Origin: an uncultured Alistipes sp.
GTDB taxonomy: Bacteria > Bacteroidota > Bacteroidia > Bacteroidales > Rikenellaceae
DNA: 6,875 nucleotides
Reading direction: 5' to 3'
Assembly (NCBI GenBank): GCA_900552955.1
Contig: USBO01000095.1
Span: forward strand, 1-6,875
This document shows positions 1 through 6,083 of the stretch, piece after piece (position 1 is the stretch's first letter; each line of letters opens with the position of its first letter). A model generated the notes under the pieces. That model did not search any database, was not told where the DNA came from, and saw only the letters and a program-made list of their open reading frames with translations. A program made the position numbers and the translations under genes.

Positions 1-1
1 G

Positions 2-58
2 TTCTTCCTCACGACGCTCGTCGGCTCGATCGTCGGTCTGAAGTGCGTGTCGCACTGA
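2..58 (+). CDS. C-terminal end of a probable membrane protein (partial)
   Basis: An open frame enters from the left edge and ends at TGA 56-58, giving 18 residues (FFLTTLVGSIVGLKCVSH). The stretch is hydrophobic and ends in a short polar tail, as expected for the last membrane helix of an inner-membrane protein. Codon choice is GC-rich at third positions, unlike the minus-strand unit beginning 50 bases further on. The ending is reminiscent of the last helix of some major-facilitator permeases, but 18 residues are too few to name a family. It converges on the lipoprotein gene at 108-773. Confidence 0.5.
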   Translation, partial: FFLTTLVGSIVGLKCVSH

Positions 59-74
59 ACGTTACAATGCCGAT

Positions 75-92
75 CGAAAACCTCGCGGTTCG
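75..92 (-). terminator. Weak hairpin after the lipoprotein gene, possible terminator
   Basis: Read on the minus strand, AACC and GGTT pair around a GCGA (GNRA-type) tetraloop and are followed by TTCG. An outer CG pair forms only if two T residues bulge. The element sits 16 bases past the lipoprotein stop codon, in the 49-base gap between convergent genes, so it could end that transcript. The stem is short and the T tract is poor, so this is only a candidate. Confidence 0.25.
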
Positions 93-107
93 CTGTTCTT
101 AAAGAAT

Positions 108-773
108 TCATTCGAATCCATTCCAATCGAATTCGGCAGCGATCCTTTTCCCTTTCTCATCCGTGATCGTCAGAACGAACCGGTGCGACTTGCTCGCTGT
201 CGGCTGCGATTCGAAAACCAGAAAGAAGACCGGATTCAATAAAGCGAGGTCTGCATCCCCGATCTCGGACAGACGGATATAAACCGGATTGTTTCGGGAG
301 TTATACCATGTATAAAGTTGATCCTGTTTGTAAAACGAGGGGGCGTTTTGCCAATCGAACGTTTGCGTATATCCGCTTCGGATATAGTTGTTGGCGGACG
401 CGCCTGCAAAGAATGTGATGTCTGCCAGCGAGGCGCCCGCTTTGTGCCGTTCGTCGAAATCGCTGTCGCTTACGATATCTATTGCTGTGAAGCGATTGGC
501 AACGGCCGTCGTCGAGTGCAGGGCGATTGTCCGGTTGAAACCGGTGTCATTGTATTTGCTGCAAAGCAAGCTTCCCGAGATGATTCTTCCGTGGCCGACG
601 ACACCGACATAGTTCGAATTCGTTTGGATCGACAGATTCTCGACCTCGACGTAATCTTGAATGTAATAGCGGGAATATGCGGCCCCCGCTATCTGCTCTT
701 GTTCGCTTGTCGTTCTGCAAGCTCCGAATAGTAGAAGCGGAAGAATCCATTGTAGGCGGCATGTTGATTTCAT
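108..773 (-). CDS. Putative lipoprotein downstream of a C10 protease, function unknown
   Basis: This encodes about 221 residues starting at ATG 773-771. A second in-frame ATG lies two codons upstream (779-777). I chose these over the far upstream start at 935 because that extension overlaps the protease gene and is arginine-rich, whereas from 773 the protein opens with a basic start, a hydrophobic core and a lipobox (LFGAC, Cys19). It is therefore probably exported and lipid-anchored. The mature part looks beta-rich, with alternating polar and hydrophobic residues and many aromatics and Asn, and ends with DWNGFE. I see no catalytic motif. The gene starts 5 bases after the stop of the protease reading frame, so the two are almost certainly co-transcribed. 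Known C10 proteases often have a small inhibitor gene directly downstream (streptococcal spi, Bacteroides fragilis bfi genes), so an inhibitor or accessory role is plausible but unproven. It is longer than those inhibitors. A Bacteroides-type DUF family is the main alternative. Confidence 0.75.
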   Translation of the reverse strand: MKSTCRLQWILPLLLFGACRTTSEQEQIAGAAYSRYYIQDYVEVENLSIQTNSNYVGVVGHGRIISGSLLCSKYNDTGFNRTIALHSTTAVANRFTAIDIVSDSDFDERHKAGASLADITFFAGASANNYIRSGYTQTFDWQNAPSFYKQDQLYTWYNSRNNPVYIRLSEIGDADLALLNPVFFLVFESQPTASKSHRFVLTITDEKGKRIAAEFDWNGFE

Positions 774-784
774 CGTCATAAGGC

Positions 785-2107
785 TTACGGATGAATATTG
801 GCGATCATTTCGAGTCGGAATCGGTAATAGCCGGCTGCGCCTTCCCAATAAGAGGTCGACCGGACCTCTGGTCCTTTCATCGTATTGAAAGCATCGGCCA
901 AATAGTAGCCGTCGTCTTGACCGCTCCATCCCCAATTGCAGTGAAACAAGCTGCGGGTTTCGGTTTCCGTCTTGGCCAATGTCCCGTTATACAAATATGT
1001 ATAGATGTATCGCGTCTGAGTCATGCTCCCGTCGATTACCCATGCGTGTCCGTCGGAGTAATTATAGTGCGTCACGGGAACGCCCATTACTTTGTCCAAA
1101 ACCGTTTGCCGTCTGGCGTAACCTACAGCGAGCAAAGGTTTTTTCGTCCTGCAGTTCAAGTCCTGCAAAGGACCCACGGATGTATACCCGAAATTCCGAA
1201 AGGTTCAAGCTACGTTATCCATACTGGCGCTACTGGCATCGATTCCGTAATTCATATTCAGATTTTCCCGTCTACCCAAATCTGCGACGAGTTTGGCTGC
1301 CATGTCCAGCGCCTCTGCTGGATAATGGCCGTATTGGCTCCAATAATTTCGTATAACGTTCCAATCATAAGCTGTTCCGTTATAGGTGTGATTGTGTCCG
1401 TAGTGATACATGATCTGAGCAATGGCTACAGCGACACACCCGACAAGAGCTTTTTCACCAGTATCGGTGTAGCAATATCTGTTCAGCGGGTCTCTTTGTC
1501 CCCAATAACAAGCGAGCCGCTGCTCGATATCTTCGCTCGAAGTTTTCCAATCCGAATATTCGACGTAATCCTCGTCGATGTCTGGATCATATCCGTCATC
1601 TCCGTCGTCATTCAGAACGATAGGGTTGCCGGTATCGTCATAAATGGGCAGTCCTGTTTTCAATCGAACATAAGTCTCGGCATTCGCTAAAAAAATGGCG
1701 AGCCCCGGATTGTCGATTCCTTCGGCAGGATCGAGATGGCCCTTTTCCGCGAATGCGAGAATATCGGGTGCTCGCGTGTCGCCCGAAACGAGTGCATATC
1801 CCTCGTCATTCGTGAAATTAAACAAATAGATCGATGGACTGTTTGCGGACGATTCCGAAGATCGAGTCCCTTCGAAGAGTCCGAGGGGAATCGCTTCCGC
1901 TATTTTTCTCGGTTTACCCGAACGAGTTTCCGAATCGAATTCGTCCATAAATTTCAGTAAATTGGAAGTTGCCTGTTCGATAGAGATTTGCGTCGACCGA
2001 TCGGGAACGGCGCACTTCGCATCATTGTGGATCTCTCCGTCTTTGGCGCAACTTTGTAAAATCAGCAAGAATGCAAAGAGTACATTGGTTAATTTTTTTG
2101 GCTCCAT
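785..2107 (-). pseudogene. C10 (streptopain/SpeB-like) cysteine protease lipoprotein, interrupted by in-frame TGA
   Basis: Reading from ATG 2107 there are 300 residues, then TGA (1207-1205), then the same frame continues to TAA (787-785), for 440 codons in all. Residues 1-20 are a lipoprotein signal (LLILQSC, Cys20). Residues 40-150 resemble the C10 propeptide, with YLFNFTNDEGYALVSGDTRA and then a PGLAIFL segment. The catalytic part contains YWGQRDPLN and VGCVAVAIAQIMYHY (catalytic Cys224, as in SpeB GCVATATAQIM). After the stop come NFGY, GHAWVIDG (catalytic His354) and HCNWGWSG, matching SpeB GHAFVIDG and HVNWGWGG. The stop lies between Cys and His, so neither fragment can be an active protease alone. 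In addition, the stretch from FGY to PLLAVGY has about 15 intervening residues against about 29 in SpeB, suggesting a small in-frame loss. Intact members are secreted endopeptidases activated by propeptide removal. A sequencing error at the TGA is the main alternative to a real pseudogene. It is the first gene of a unit with the lipoprotein at 108-773. Confidence 0.88.
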
Positions 2108-2122
2108 ATAGATATATTTTTA

Positions 2123-2134
2123 TGTTTGTAAACA
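2123..2134. promoter_or_regulatory. Short palindrome in the leader of the protease unit
   Basis: TGTTT and AAACA are arms around a two-base centre, placed 16 bases upstream of the protease ATG and downstream of its putative -7 box. It could be a small operator or just AT-rich chance; five-base arms are weak support. Confidence 0.2.
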
Positions 2135-2161
2135 AAATATAATACCATTAATTATTATATA

Positions 2162-2188
2162 CAAATATATTCGGTGTTTTTTTACAAA
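2162..2188 (-). promoter_or_regulatory. Probable Bacteroidota-type promoter of the protease-lipoprotein unit
   Basis: On the minus strand TATATTTG (2169-2162) matches the Bacteroidota -7 consensus TAnnTTTG. A TTTG at 2188-2185 could serve as the -33 element, but the 15-base spacing is shorter than the usual 19 or so; at the expected distance only a T run is present. The box is about 55 bases upstream of the protease ATG, and the whole leader is AT-rich. The -7 element is the convincing part. Confidence 0.45.
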
Positions 2189-2190
2189 AA

Positions 2191-2355
2191 AAACGTCTTT
2201 TGGCTGCATCCCGCGTTGATCCCATGCAAGAGGTCCGCCGTCGAAGCGTTCTTCGGAACTTTCTGGCGAGGATCGTTCGGAACGAATGTGTCTCATTCCG
2301 ATGCAGGCGAATGACAGAATCGTTCCGAGGCGGGGGGGGCTACGGGCCGATCGGT
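2191..2355. other. Intergenic stretch with no recognised gene
   Basis: This GC-mixed stretch lies between the protease promoter and the carboxylase terminator. Short open frames exist on both strands, but none has a family motif, signal peptide or convincing start. It contains a run of eight G residues at 2332-2339. I see no tRNA, conserved RNA motif or insertion-sequence ends here. Confidence 0.5.
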
Positions 2356-2365
2356 CTTTTCAAAC

Positions 2366-2400
2366 GAAAAGGGCTGTCTGCATCTCTGCACGACAGCCCT
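2366..2400 (-). terminator. Strong intrinsic terminator of the biotin carboxylase gene
   Basis: AGGGCTGTC (2370-2378) pairs perfectly with GACAGCCCT (2392-2400). Inside, TGCA pairs with TGCA around a four-base loop with one bulged base, for a stem of about 13 pairs. Read on the minus strand it is followed by TTTTCG, and it begins 20 bases after the carboxylase stop codon. It is placed and shaped as a rho-independent terminator. Nothing in the plus direction provides a T tract, so it serves the minus strand only. Confidence 0.88.
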
Positions 2401-2419
2401 ATCCCGAATTGTTTCGAGT

Positions 2420-4279
2420 TTACTCCACCTCGACCAGCACGGCGTCGGAGGGAACGTTGTCGCCGACGTTGGCCAGAATCTGCTTGACCGTTCCGGCGTA
2501 GTCCGAGACGATGGAGTTCTCCATCTTCATCGCTTCGAGCACGGCGATCTCCTGACCTGCCTTGACGCTGTCGCCGACCTTGACCTTGATCTCCAGAATG
2601 CGGCCCGGAAGCGGGGCGTTGACCGTGTGGCCCGTGATGGGCTGCGCTGCGACGGCCGCTTCGGCGGCTTGCACCGGCTGCTGCGGAGCCTCGGCCGCTT
2701 TTTTTGCCTCGTAGGCTTTCACCTTCACGCCCGTGAGGTAGGTTTTGGCCACCATCGGGAACAGTTCGAGCAGCAGCACCTCCTTCTCGTTCTCGGCGAG
2801 TTTCACGCCGCCGGCCTCGGGCAGCTCGGGATTGGGCTGCATCTGGTATTTCGAGGTGTCGTAGGGCGTCTCTTCACGCACGCCGGCGATCTTCAGACGG
2901 AATTCGGGATCGACGGGCACGGGGGTCTTGCCGTATTCGCCCTTGACGAGCCCCACGAACTGCGAACTCTTGGTCGTATACATCGGACGGCCGGCCTTCT
3001 CGTCCATCGCGCAGGCCACGGCCTGTGCACCGACGATCTGCGACGTGGGCGTCACCAGCGGCGGCAGGCCTGCGGCCAGACGCACCGTCGGGATCAGCTC
3101 CATGGCGCGCGGCAGGATCTCCTCGGCCTTGAGCTGCTTGAGCTGCGCCACCATGTTGGAGTACATGCCGCCCGGGATCTCGGCGTTCTTCACCAGTTCG
3201 TTGGGGGCGGGGAAGCCGAAATGGGCTTCGATCCGGTGGCAGGCGTCGAGCAGCGCCGCTTCGTCGCCGGCCCGGGCCGCTGCGATCGCCTTGTCGAACG
3301 CGGCGTCGATCTCGGCCGGCAGCGTGTCGGTCAGCGGATTGAAGGCTTTCGGTGCGGGTTTCTCGGCGCCGAAGACCGAGAGTTCCAGTTCGCGGCGAAT
3401 CTCCTTCAGCTCGCCATTGATCTTCGCAACGGCCTCCATGTTGGCTTGCAGCTCGATGCCGAGTTTCTTGCAGAAGACGTAGATCAGCTCGATGGCCGGC
3501 GCTCCCGTCCCTTCGGAGAAGTACCAGCAGTTGGTGTCGACGATATCGACTCCCGCCAGAATGGCGCTCAGCACCGAGGCCAGACCGTAACCCGGGGTGC
3601 AGTGGGTGTGGAAATCGATCGGTACGCCGATGTGCTGCTTGAGCAGTTTGACCAGCCCGCTCACGCGCATCGGCGGGATCAGCCCCGACATGTCCTTGAT
3701 CGTAATCATATCGGCGCCGAGAGCGGCCATCTGCTTAGCCTTGTCGAGGAAGTAGGCGTCGGTGAAGACCGGTGCGGGTTTCTTCTTGCCCATGAGCCGC
3801 GCGAAGAAGCCCGGTTCGGGATATTTCGGGTCGACCGTGTAGCAGACCGCGCAGTCGGCGATGCCGCCGTACTGCTTGACGTATTTGATGGTCGACTTGA
3901 CGTTGTCCACGTCGTTGAGCGCGTCGAAGATACGCATGATGCCCAACCCGCTCTGGATGGCATTGCGGCAGAAACCGTCGATGATCTGATCGGTGTAGGG
4001 CGCATAGCCGAAGAGGTTGCGGCCGCGCGAGAGGGCGGTGAGCTTCGATACGTCGCCCACGACCTTATGGATCGTCTCAAGGCGCGTCCACGGATTTTCG
4101 TTCAGGTAGCGCATCACCGAATCGGGCACGGCGCCGCCCCAAACCTCCATCGCGTAGAAGTTCGCGTCCTTGTAGTGGGGGAGGCACCGGTCGATTTGCG
4201 CCTGCGTCATGCGCGTTGCGAACGACGACTGCTGGCCGTCGCGCAGCGTCAGATCCCGAATTTTGAGAGTCTTTGCCAT
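2420..4279 (-). CDS. Biotin-dependent carboxyltransferase: oxaloacetate decarboxylase alpha / pyruvate carboxylase subunit B type
   Basis: A complete 619-residue protein. Residues 1-290 form a carboxyltransferase TIM barrel of the HMGL-like/PYC family: TLRDGQQS (metal ligand Asp14), MITIKDMSGL (Lys195, the lysine carboxylated in this family) and FHTHCTPGYG (metal ligands His224 and His226). The conserved C-terminal carboxyltransferase part follows, with IPGGMYSNMVAQL near 368-380 and VTPTSQIVGAQAV near 409-421. An Ala/Pro/Gln-rich linker (about 523-548) leads to a biotinyl domain with EAMKMEN, the biotin being carried on Lys585. Family members move CO2 between biotin and pyruvate/oxaloacetate, either as the alpha subunit of the membrane sodium-pumping decarboxylase or with a separate biotin carboxylase as two-subunit pyruvate carboxylase. 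Neither the beta/gamma membrane subunits nor a biotin carboxylase gene adjoins it: a terminator follows and a divergent gene precedes. The sequence therefore does not decide between the two roles. The protein is cytoplasmic or peripheral, with no signal peptide. ATG 4279 is chosen because the barrel motif begins within 14 residues. Confidence 0.93.
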   Translation of the reverse strand: MAKTLKIRDLTLRDGQQSSFATRMTQAQIDRCLPHYKDANFYAMEVWGGAVPDSVMRYLNENPWTRLETIHKVVGDVSKLTALSRGRNLFGYAPYTDQIIDGFCRNAIQSGLGIMRIFDALNDVDNVKSTIKYVKQYGGIADCAVCYTVDPKYPEPGFFARLMGKKKPAPVFTDAYFLDKAKQMAALGADMITIKDMSGLIPPMRVSGLVKLLKQHIGVPIDFHTHCTPGYGLASVLSAILAGVDIVDTNCWYFSEGTGAPAIELIYVFCKKLGIELQANMEAVAKINGELKEIRRELELSVFGAEKPAPKAFNPLTDTLPAEIDAAFDKAIAAARAGDEAALLDACHRIEAHFGFPAPNELVKNAEIPGGMYSNMVAQLKQLKAEEILPRAMELIPTVRLAAGLPPLVTPTSQIVGAQAVACAMDEKAGRPMYTTKSSQFVGLVKGEYGKTPVPVDPEFRLKIAGVREETPYDTSKYQMQPNPELPEAGGVKLAENEKEVLLLELFPMVAKTYLTGVKVKAYEAKKAAEAPQQPVQAAEAAVAAQPITGHTVNAPLPGRILEIKVKVGDSVKAGQEIAVLEAMKMENSIVSDYAGTVKQILANVGDNVPSDAVLVEVE

Positions 4280-4302
4280 AACAAATGAATGAAGTTAATT
4301 CG

Positions 4303-4319
4303 ACGAATCTCCGATTCGT
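4303..4319 (-). promoter_or_regulatory. Hairpin in the 5' leader of the carboxylase gene
   Basis: ACGAATC (4303-4309) and GATTCGT (4313-4319) are perfect seven-base arms around three bases. The element lies 24 bases upstream of the carboxylase ATG and downstream of its predicted start site, so it would form in the mRNA leader. There is no T tract, so it is not a terminator. A role in translation or stability is possible but unproven. Confidence 0.4.
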
Positions 4320-4330
4320 GCTCAGTTTAC

Positions 4331-4346
4331 TGTTATTTCAATAACA
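4331..4346. promoter_or_regulatory. Palindrome overlapping the carboxylase transcription start, candidate operator
   Basis: TGTTATT and AATAACA form perfect seven-base arms around a two-base centre. On the minus strand the palindrome overlaps the last two bases of the -7 box (4352-4345) and covers the expected start of transcription. A dimeric repressor bound here would block initiation. No regulator gene is adjacent, so the binding protein is unknown. Confidence 0.42.
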
Positions 4347-4375
4347 AATGTAGCCAATTTCTTTTAACAAACAAA
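4345..4375 (-). promoter_or_regulatory. Bacteroidota-type promoter of the carboxylase gene
   Basis: On the minus strand TTTG (4375-4372) is followed after 19 bases by TACATTTG (4352-4345). This fits the Bacteroidota -33/-7 pattern TTTG and TAnnTTTG with normal spacing. Transcription would begin near 4338, giving a leader of about 58 bases before the ATG at 4279. It is the best promoter in the window. Confidence 0.75.
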
Positions 4376-4394
4376 TAAAACAGGGAAAAAATGA

Positions 4395-4414
4395 CGGAAA
4401 ATCCCGTTTTTCCG
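4395..4414. terminator. Terminator-like hairpin in the divergent intergenic region
   Basis: CGGAAAA (4395-4401) and TTTTCCG (4408-4414) are perfect arms around a six-base loop. On the minus strand the stem is followed by TCA and a run of six T; on the plus strand by GTTTTTC. It could therefore stop transcripts in either direction. No gene ends here, so it may shield the carboxylase promoter from read-through or end a small RNA. It could also be chance. Confidence 0.3.
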
Positions 4415-4433
4415 GTTTTTCGCTGCGATTCGT

Positions 4434-4511
4434 CACCCCTTCGCCGGCTTCGTGCCGTCGGGGTGGCGGAACGGAAACGGCCGGCGCAGCCTTTCGGGCG
4501 AACCCGAGGGG
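4434..4511. other. GC-rich stretch with two hairpins, no recognised gene
   Basis: CACCCC (4434-4439) pairs with GGGGTG (4460-4465), enclosing CGGC/GCCG (4445-4448 and 4454-4457). Further on, TCGGG and CCCGA (4494-4507) pair around CGAA, and the stem extends to about nine pairs in RNA with wobble pairs. The stretch lies between the two divergent promoters, so neither predicted start site would transcribe it. It matches no riboswitch or tRNA that I know. It may be a small RNA, a gene remnant or simply GC-rich spacer. Confidence 0.25.
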
Positions 4512-4571
4512 CACGTTTGCCGAAGGAGAGATTGTCGCGGCGCGAAAAGATGCAATCCCGTAATTTTTTAT

Positions 4572-4579
4572 TAACTTTG
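4572..4579 (+). promoter_or_regulatory. Promoter -7 box of the symporter-amidase operon
   Basis: TAACTTTG is an exact match to the Bacteroidota -7 consensus TAnnTTTG, in an AT-rich pocket of an otherwise GC-rich spacer. No TTTG is found at the expected -33 distance (the bases there are GATG), so the upstream element is weak. Transcription would begin near 4586, about 43 bases before the symporter ATG. Confidence 0.6.
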
Positions 4580-4585
4580 CTTTTT

Positions 4586-4604
4586 CGGAGCGACGGACGC
4601 TCCG
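4586..4604 (+). promoter_or_regulatory. Hairpin at the 5' end of the symporter mRNA
   Basis: CGGAGCG (4586-4592) and CGCTCCG (4598-4604) form a perfect seven-pair stem with a five-base loop. It begins at or within a few bases of the predicted transcription start, and no T tract follows. A stem at the very 5' end typically protects an mRNA from decay; regulation of the operon is another possibility. Confidence 0.45.
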
Positions 4605-4628
4605 CCGTAACTTACCAATGCACGCATT

Positions 4629-6083
4629 ATGACCCCTGCAGCAGTCATCCTGACGGTCGCCGTCTATATCGCCGTCCTGTTCGTCGTCGCCTATCTCTCC
4701 GGCCGCAAGACCGACAACGCCGGATTTTTCACCGGCAACCGCCGCACACCGTGGTACATGGCCGCTTTCGCCATGATCGGCGCTGCCATTTCGGGTGTGA
4801 CCTTCATCTCGGTGCCGGGGTCGGTGGCCGCCGACTCCTTCTCCTACATGCAGATGGTGCTGGGATTCACGGTGGGGCAGATGGTCGTCGCCTTCGTGCT
4901 TATCCCGCTCTTCTACCGCATGAAGGTGGTGTCGCTCTACGAATACCTCGACGACCGCTTCGGCGTCGGCTCGCACCGCACGGGTGCGTGGTTCTTCTTC
5001 ATCTCCAAGTCGCTGGGCGCTGCGCTGCGCGTCTATGTCGTCTGCGCTGTCATGCAGCTGCTGGTCTTCGACCACTACGGGCTGCCGTTCTGGGTCAACA
5101 TGGTCGTCACGATGTTCTTCGTCTGGCTCTACACGCAGCAGGGCGGCGTCAAGTCGCTCATCTGGACCGATACGCTCAAGACGGTCTGTCTGGTGGCGAG
5201 CGTCGTGCTCTGCATCGCGTTCATTGTCCGCGAACTGGGACTGTCGCTCCCCGCGGCGCTCGACGCTGTGCGGCAGAGTCCCTATTCGCAGGTCTTCTTC
5301 TTCGACGATCCCCGCTCGGCGCACTACTTCTGGAAGATGTTCTGGGCCGGTGTCTTCACGCTCATCGCCATGACGGGACTCGATCAGGACATGATGCAGC
5401 GCAATCTGAGCTGCGCCTCGCCGCGCGATTCGCAGAAAAACATCGTGCTGACGGCGCTGTGTCAGATGGCGGTCATCTACCTCTTTCTGATGCTGGGCGT
5501 CTTCCTCTACCTTTATATGGATGCCAACGCCCTTGCGCTGCCCGGGAAGAGCGACCAGGTCTTCTCGCTGGTGGCCGTCGGCGGCGGTCTGCCCGCGGCC
5601 GTCGGGGTGCTGTTCGTCGTGGGACTGATCTCGAGCACCTATTCGGCGGCGGGCTCGGCGCTTACGGCGCTCACCACCTCCTTCACGGTCGATATTCTGG
5701 AGGGGACGCGCCGCTTCGACGACCGGCGGCTGACGCGCGTGCGTCGGCGCGTGCATGTGGGGATGGCGGTGCTGATGGGGCTGCTGATCCTCGGTTTCGA
5801 GGCCTTCGGCAACGACAGCGTCATCAACCTCGTCTACAAGGTGGCCGGTTACACCTATGGCCCGATTCTGGGAATGTTCGCTTTCGGCATGCTCACCCGC
5901 TGCAAGGTGCGCGACCGCTGGGTGCCGTTCGTGGCTGTCGCGGCGCCGCTGCTGAGCGCACTGCTGCAATATGCGGCGTGCGAGCGGTGGGGCTATCATA
6001 TCGGTTTCGAATTGTTGATCTACAACGCCCTGTTCACCATGCTGGGCATGGCGCTGCTGATTCGTAAGAAAGATGAAAAATAA
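4629..6083 (+). CDS. Sodium:solute symporter (SSS family), substrate unknown
   Basis: A complete 484-residue polytopic inner-membrane protein, within the usual SSS length, with roughly 12-13 hydrophobic segments (first at about 3-23, next at 42-63 and 72-96). Family features include GAAISGVTFISVPGS (51-65), which supplies part of the sodium site in helix 1 of the core fold; GLDQDMMQRN (250-259), the typical SSS loop; and GLISSTYSAAGSALTAL (332-348), with the Ser335-Ser336 pair expected at the sodium site. It should use the sodium gradient to import an organic solute. The ATG at 4629 is chosen because the first helix starts three residues later; another ATG at 4618 is out of frame, and no strong ribosome-binding site is visible. 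Its stop overlaps the start of the exported amidase-like gene by 11 bases, indicating coupled expression. That suggests a cell-wall sugar or muropeptide substrate, since SSS-type carriers have been linked to N-acetylmuramate uptake in Tannerella; this is inference. Sialic acid, sugars or other organic anions remain possible. Confidence 0.9.
   Translation: MTPAAVILTVAVYIAVLFVVAYLSGRKTDNAGFFTGNRRTPWYMAAFAMIGAAISGVTFISVPGSVAADSFSYMQMVLGFTVGQMVVAFVLIPLFYRMKVVSLYEYLDDRFGVGSHRTGAWFFFISKSLGAALRVYVVCAVMQLLVFDHYGLPFWVNMVVTMFFVWLYTQQGGVKSLIWTDTLKTVCLVASVVLCIAFIVRELGLSLPAALDAVRQSPYSQVFFFDDPRSAHYFWKMFWAGVFTLIAMTGLDQDMMQRNLSCASPRDSQKNIVLTALCQMAVIYLFLMLGVFLYLYMDANALALPGKSDQVFSLVAVGGGLPAAVGVLFVVGLISSTYSAAGSALTALTTSFTVDILEGTRRFDDRRLTRVRRRVHVGMAVLMGLLILGFEAFGNDSVINLVYKVAGYTYGPILGMFAFGMLTRCKVRDRWVPFVAVAAPLLSALLQYAACERWGYHIGFELLIYNALFTMLGMALLIRKKDEK

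Noticed and set aside
95..138. Repeated GAATTC/TTCGAA words around the lipoprotein stop codon
   Set aside because: The arms are at most six bases with an 11-base loop and overlap coding sequence; chance AT-rich palindromes are the simpler explanation.
774..935. Upstream extension of the lipoprotein gene to ATG 935
   Set aside because: It overlaps the end of the protease frame, is arginine-rich, and would bury the lipoprotein signal about 54 residues inside the protein.
1205..1207. TGA read as selenocysteine or by programmed readthrough
   Set aside because: The position is not catalytic in C10 proteases, I see no convincing selenocysteine-insertion hairpin directly after it, and the nearby second lesion points to decay.
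791..1690. Plus-strand open frame of 299 codons opposite the C10 protease gene
   Set aside because: It is antisense to a region with clear C10 motifs on the minus strand and shows no domain, signal peptide or promoter of its own.
2117..2320. Small minus-strand frames upstream of the protease gene
   Set aside because: They are charged, then AT-rich, with no start context or recognisable motif, and they run through the likely promoter.
2627..4288. Long plus-strand open frame of 553 codons over the carboxylase gene
   Set aside because: It is the His/Arg/Gly-rich antisense shadow of a GC-rich gene whose minus-strand product has unmistakable carboxyltransferase and biotinyl motifs.
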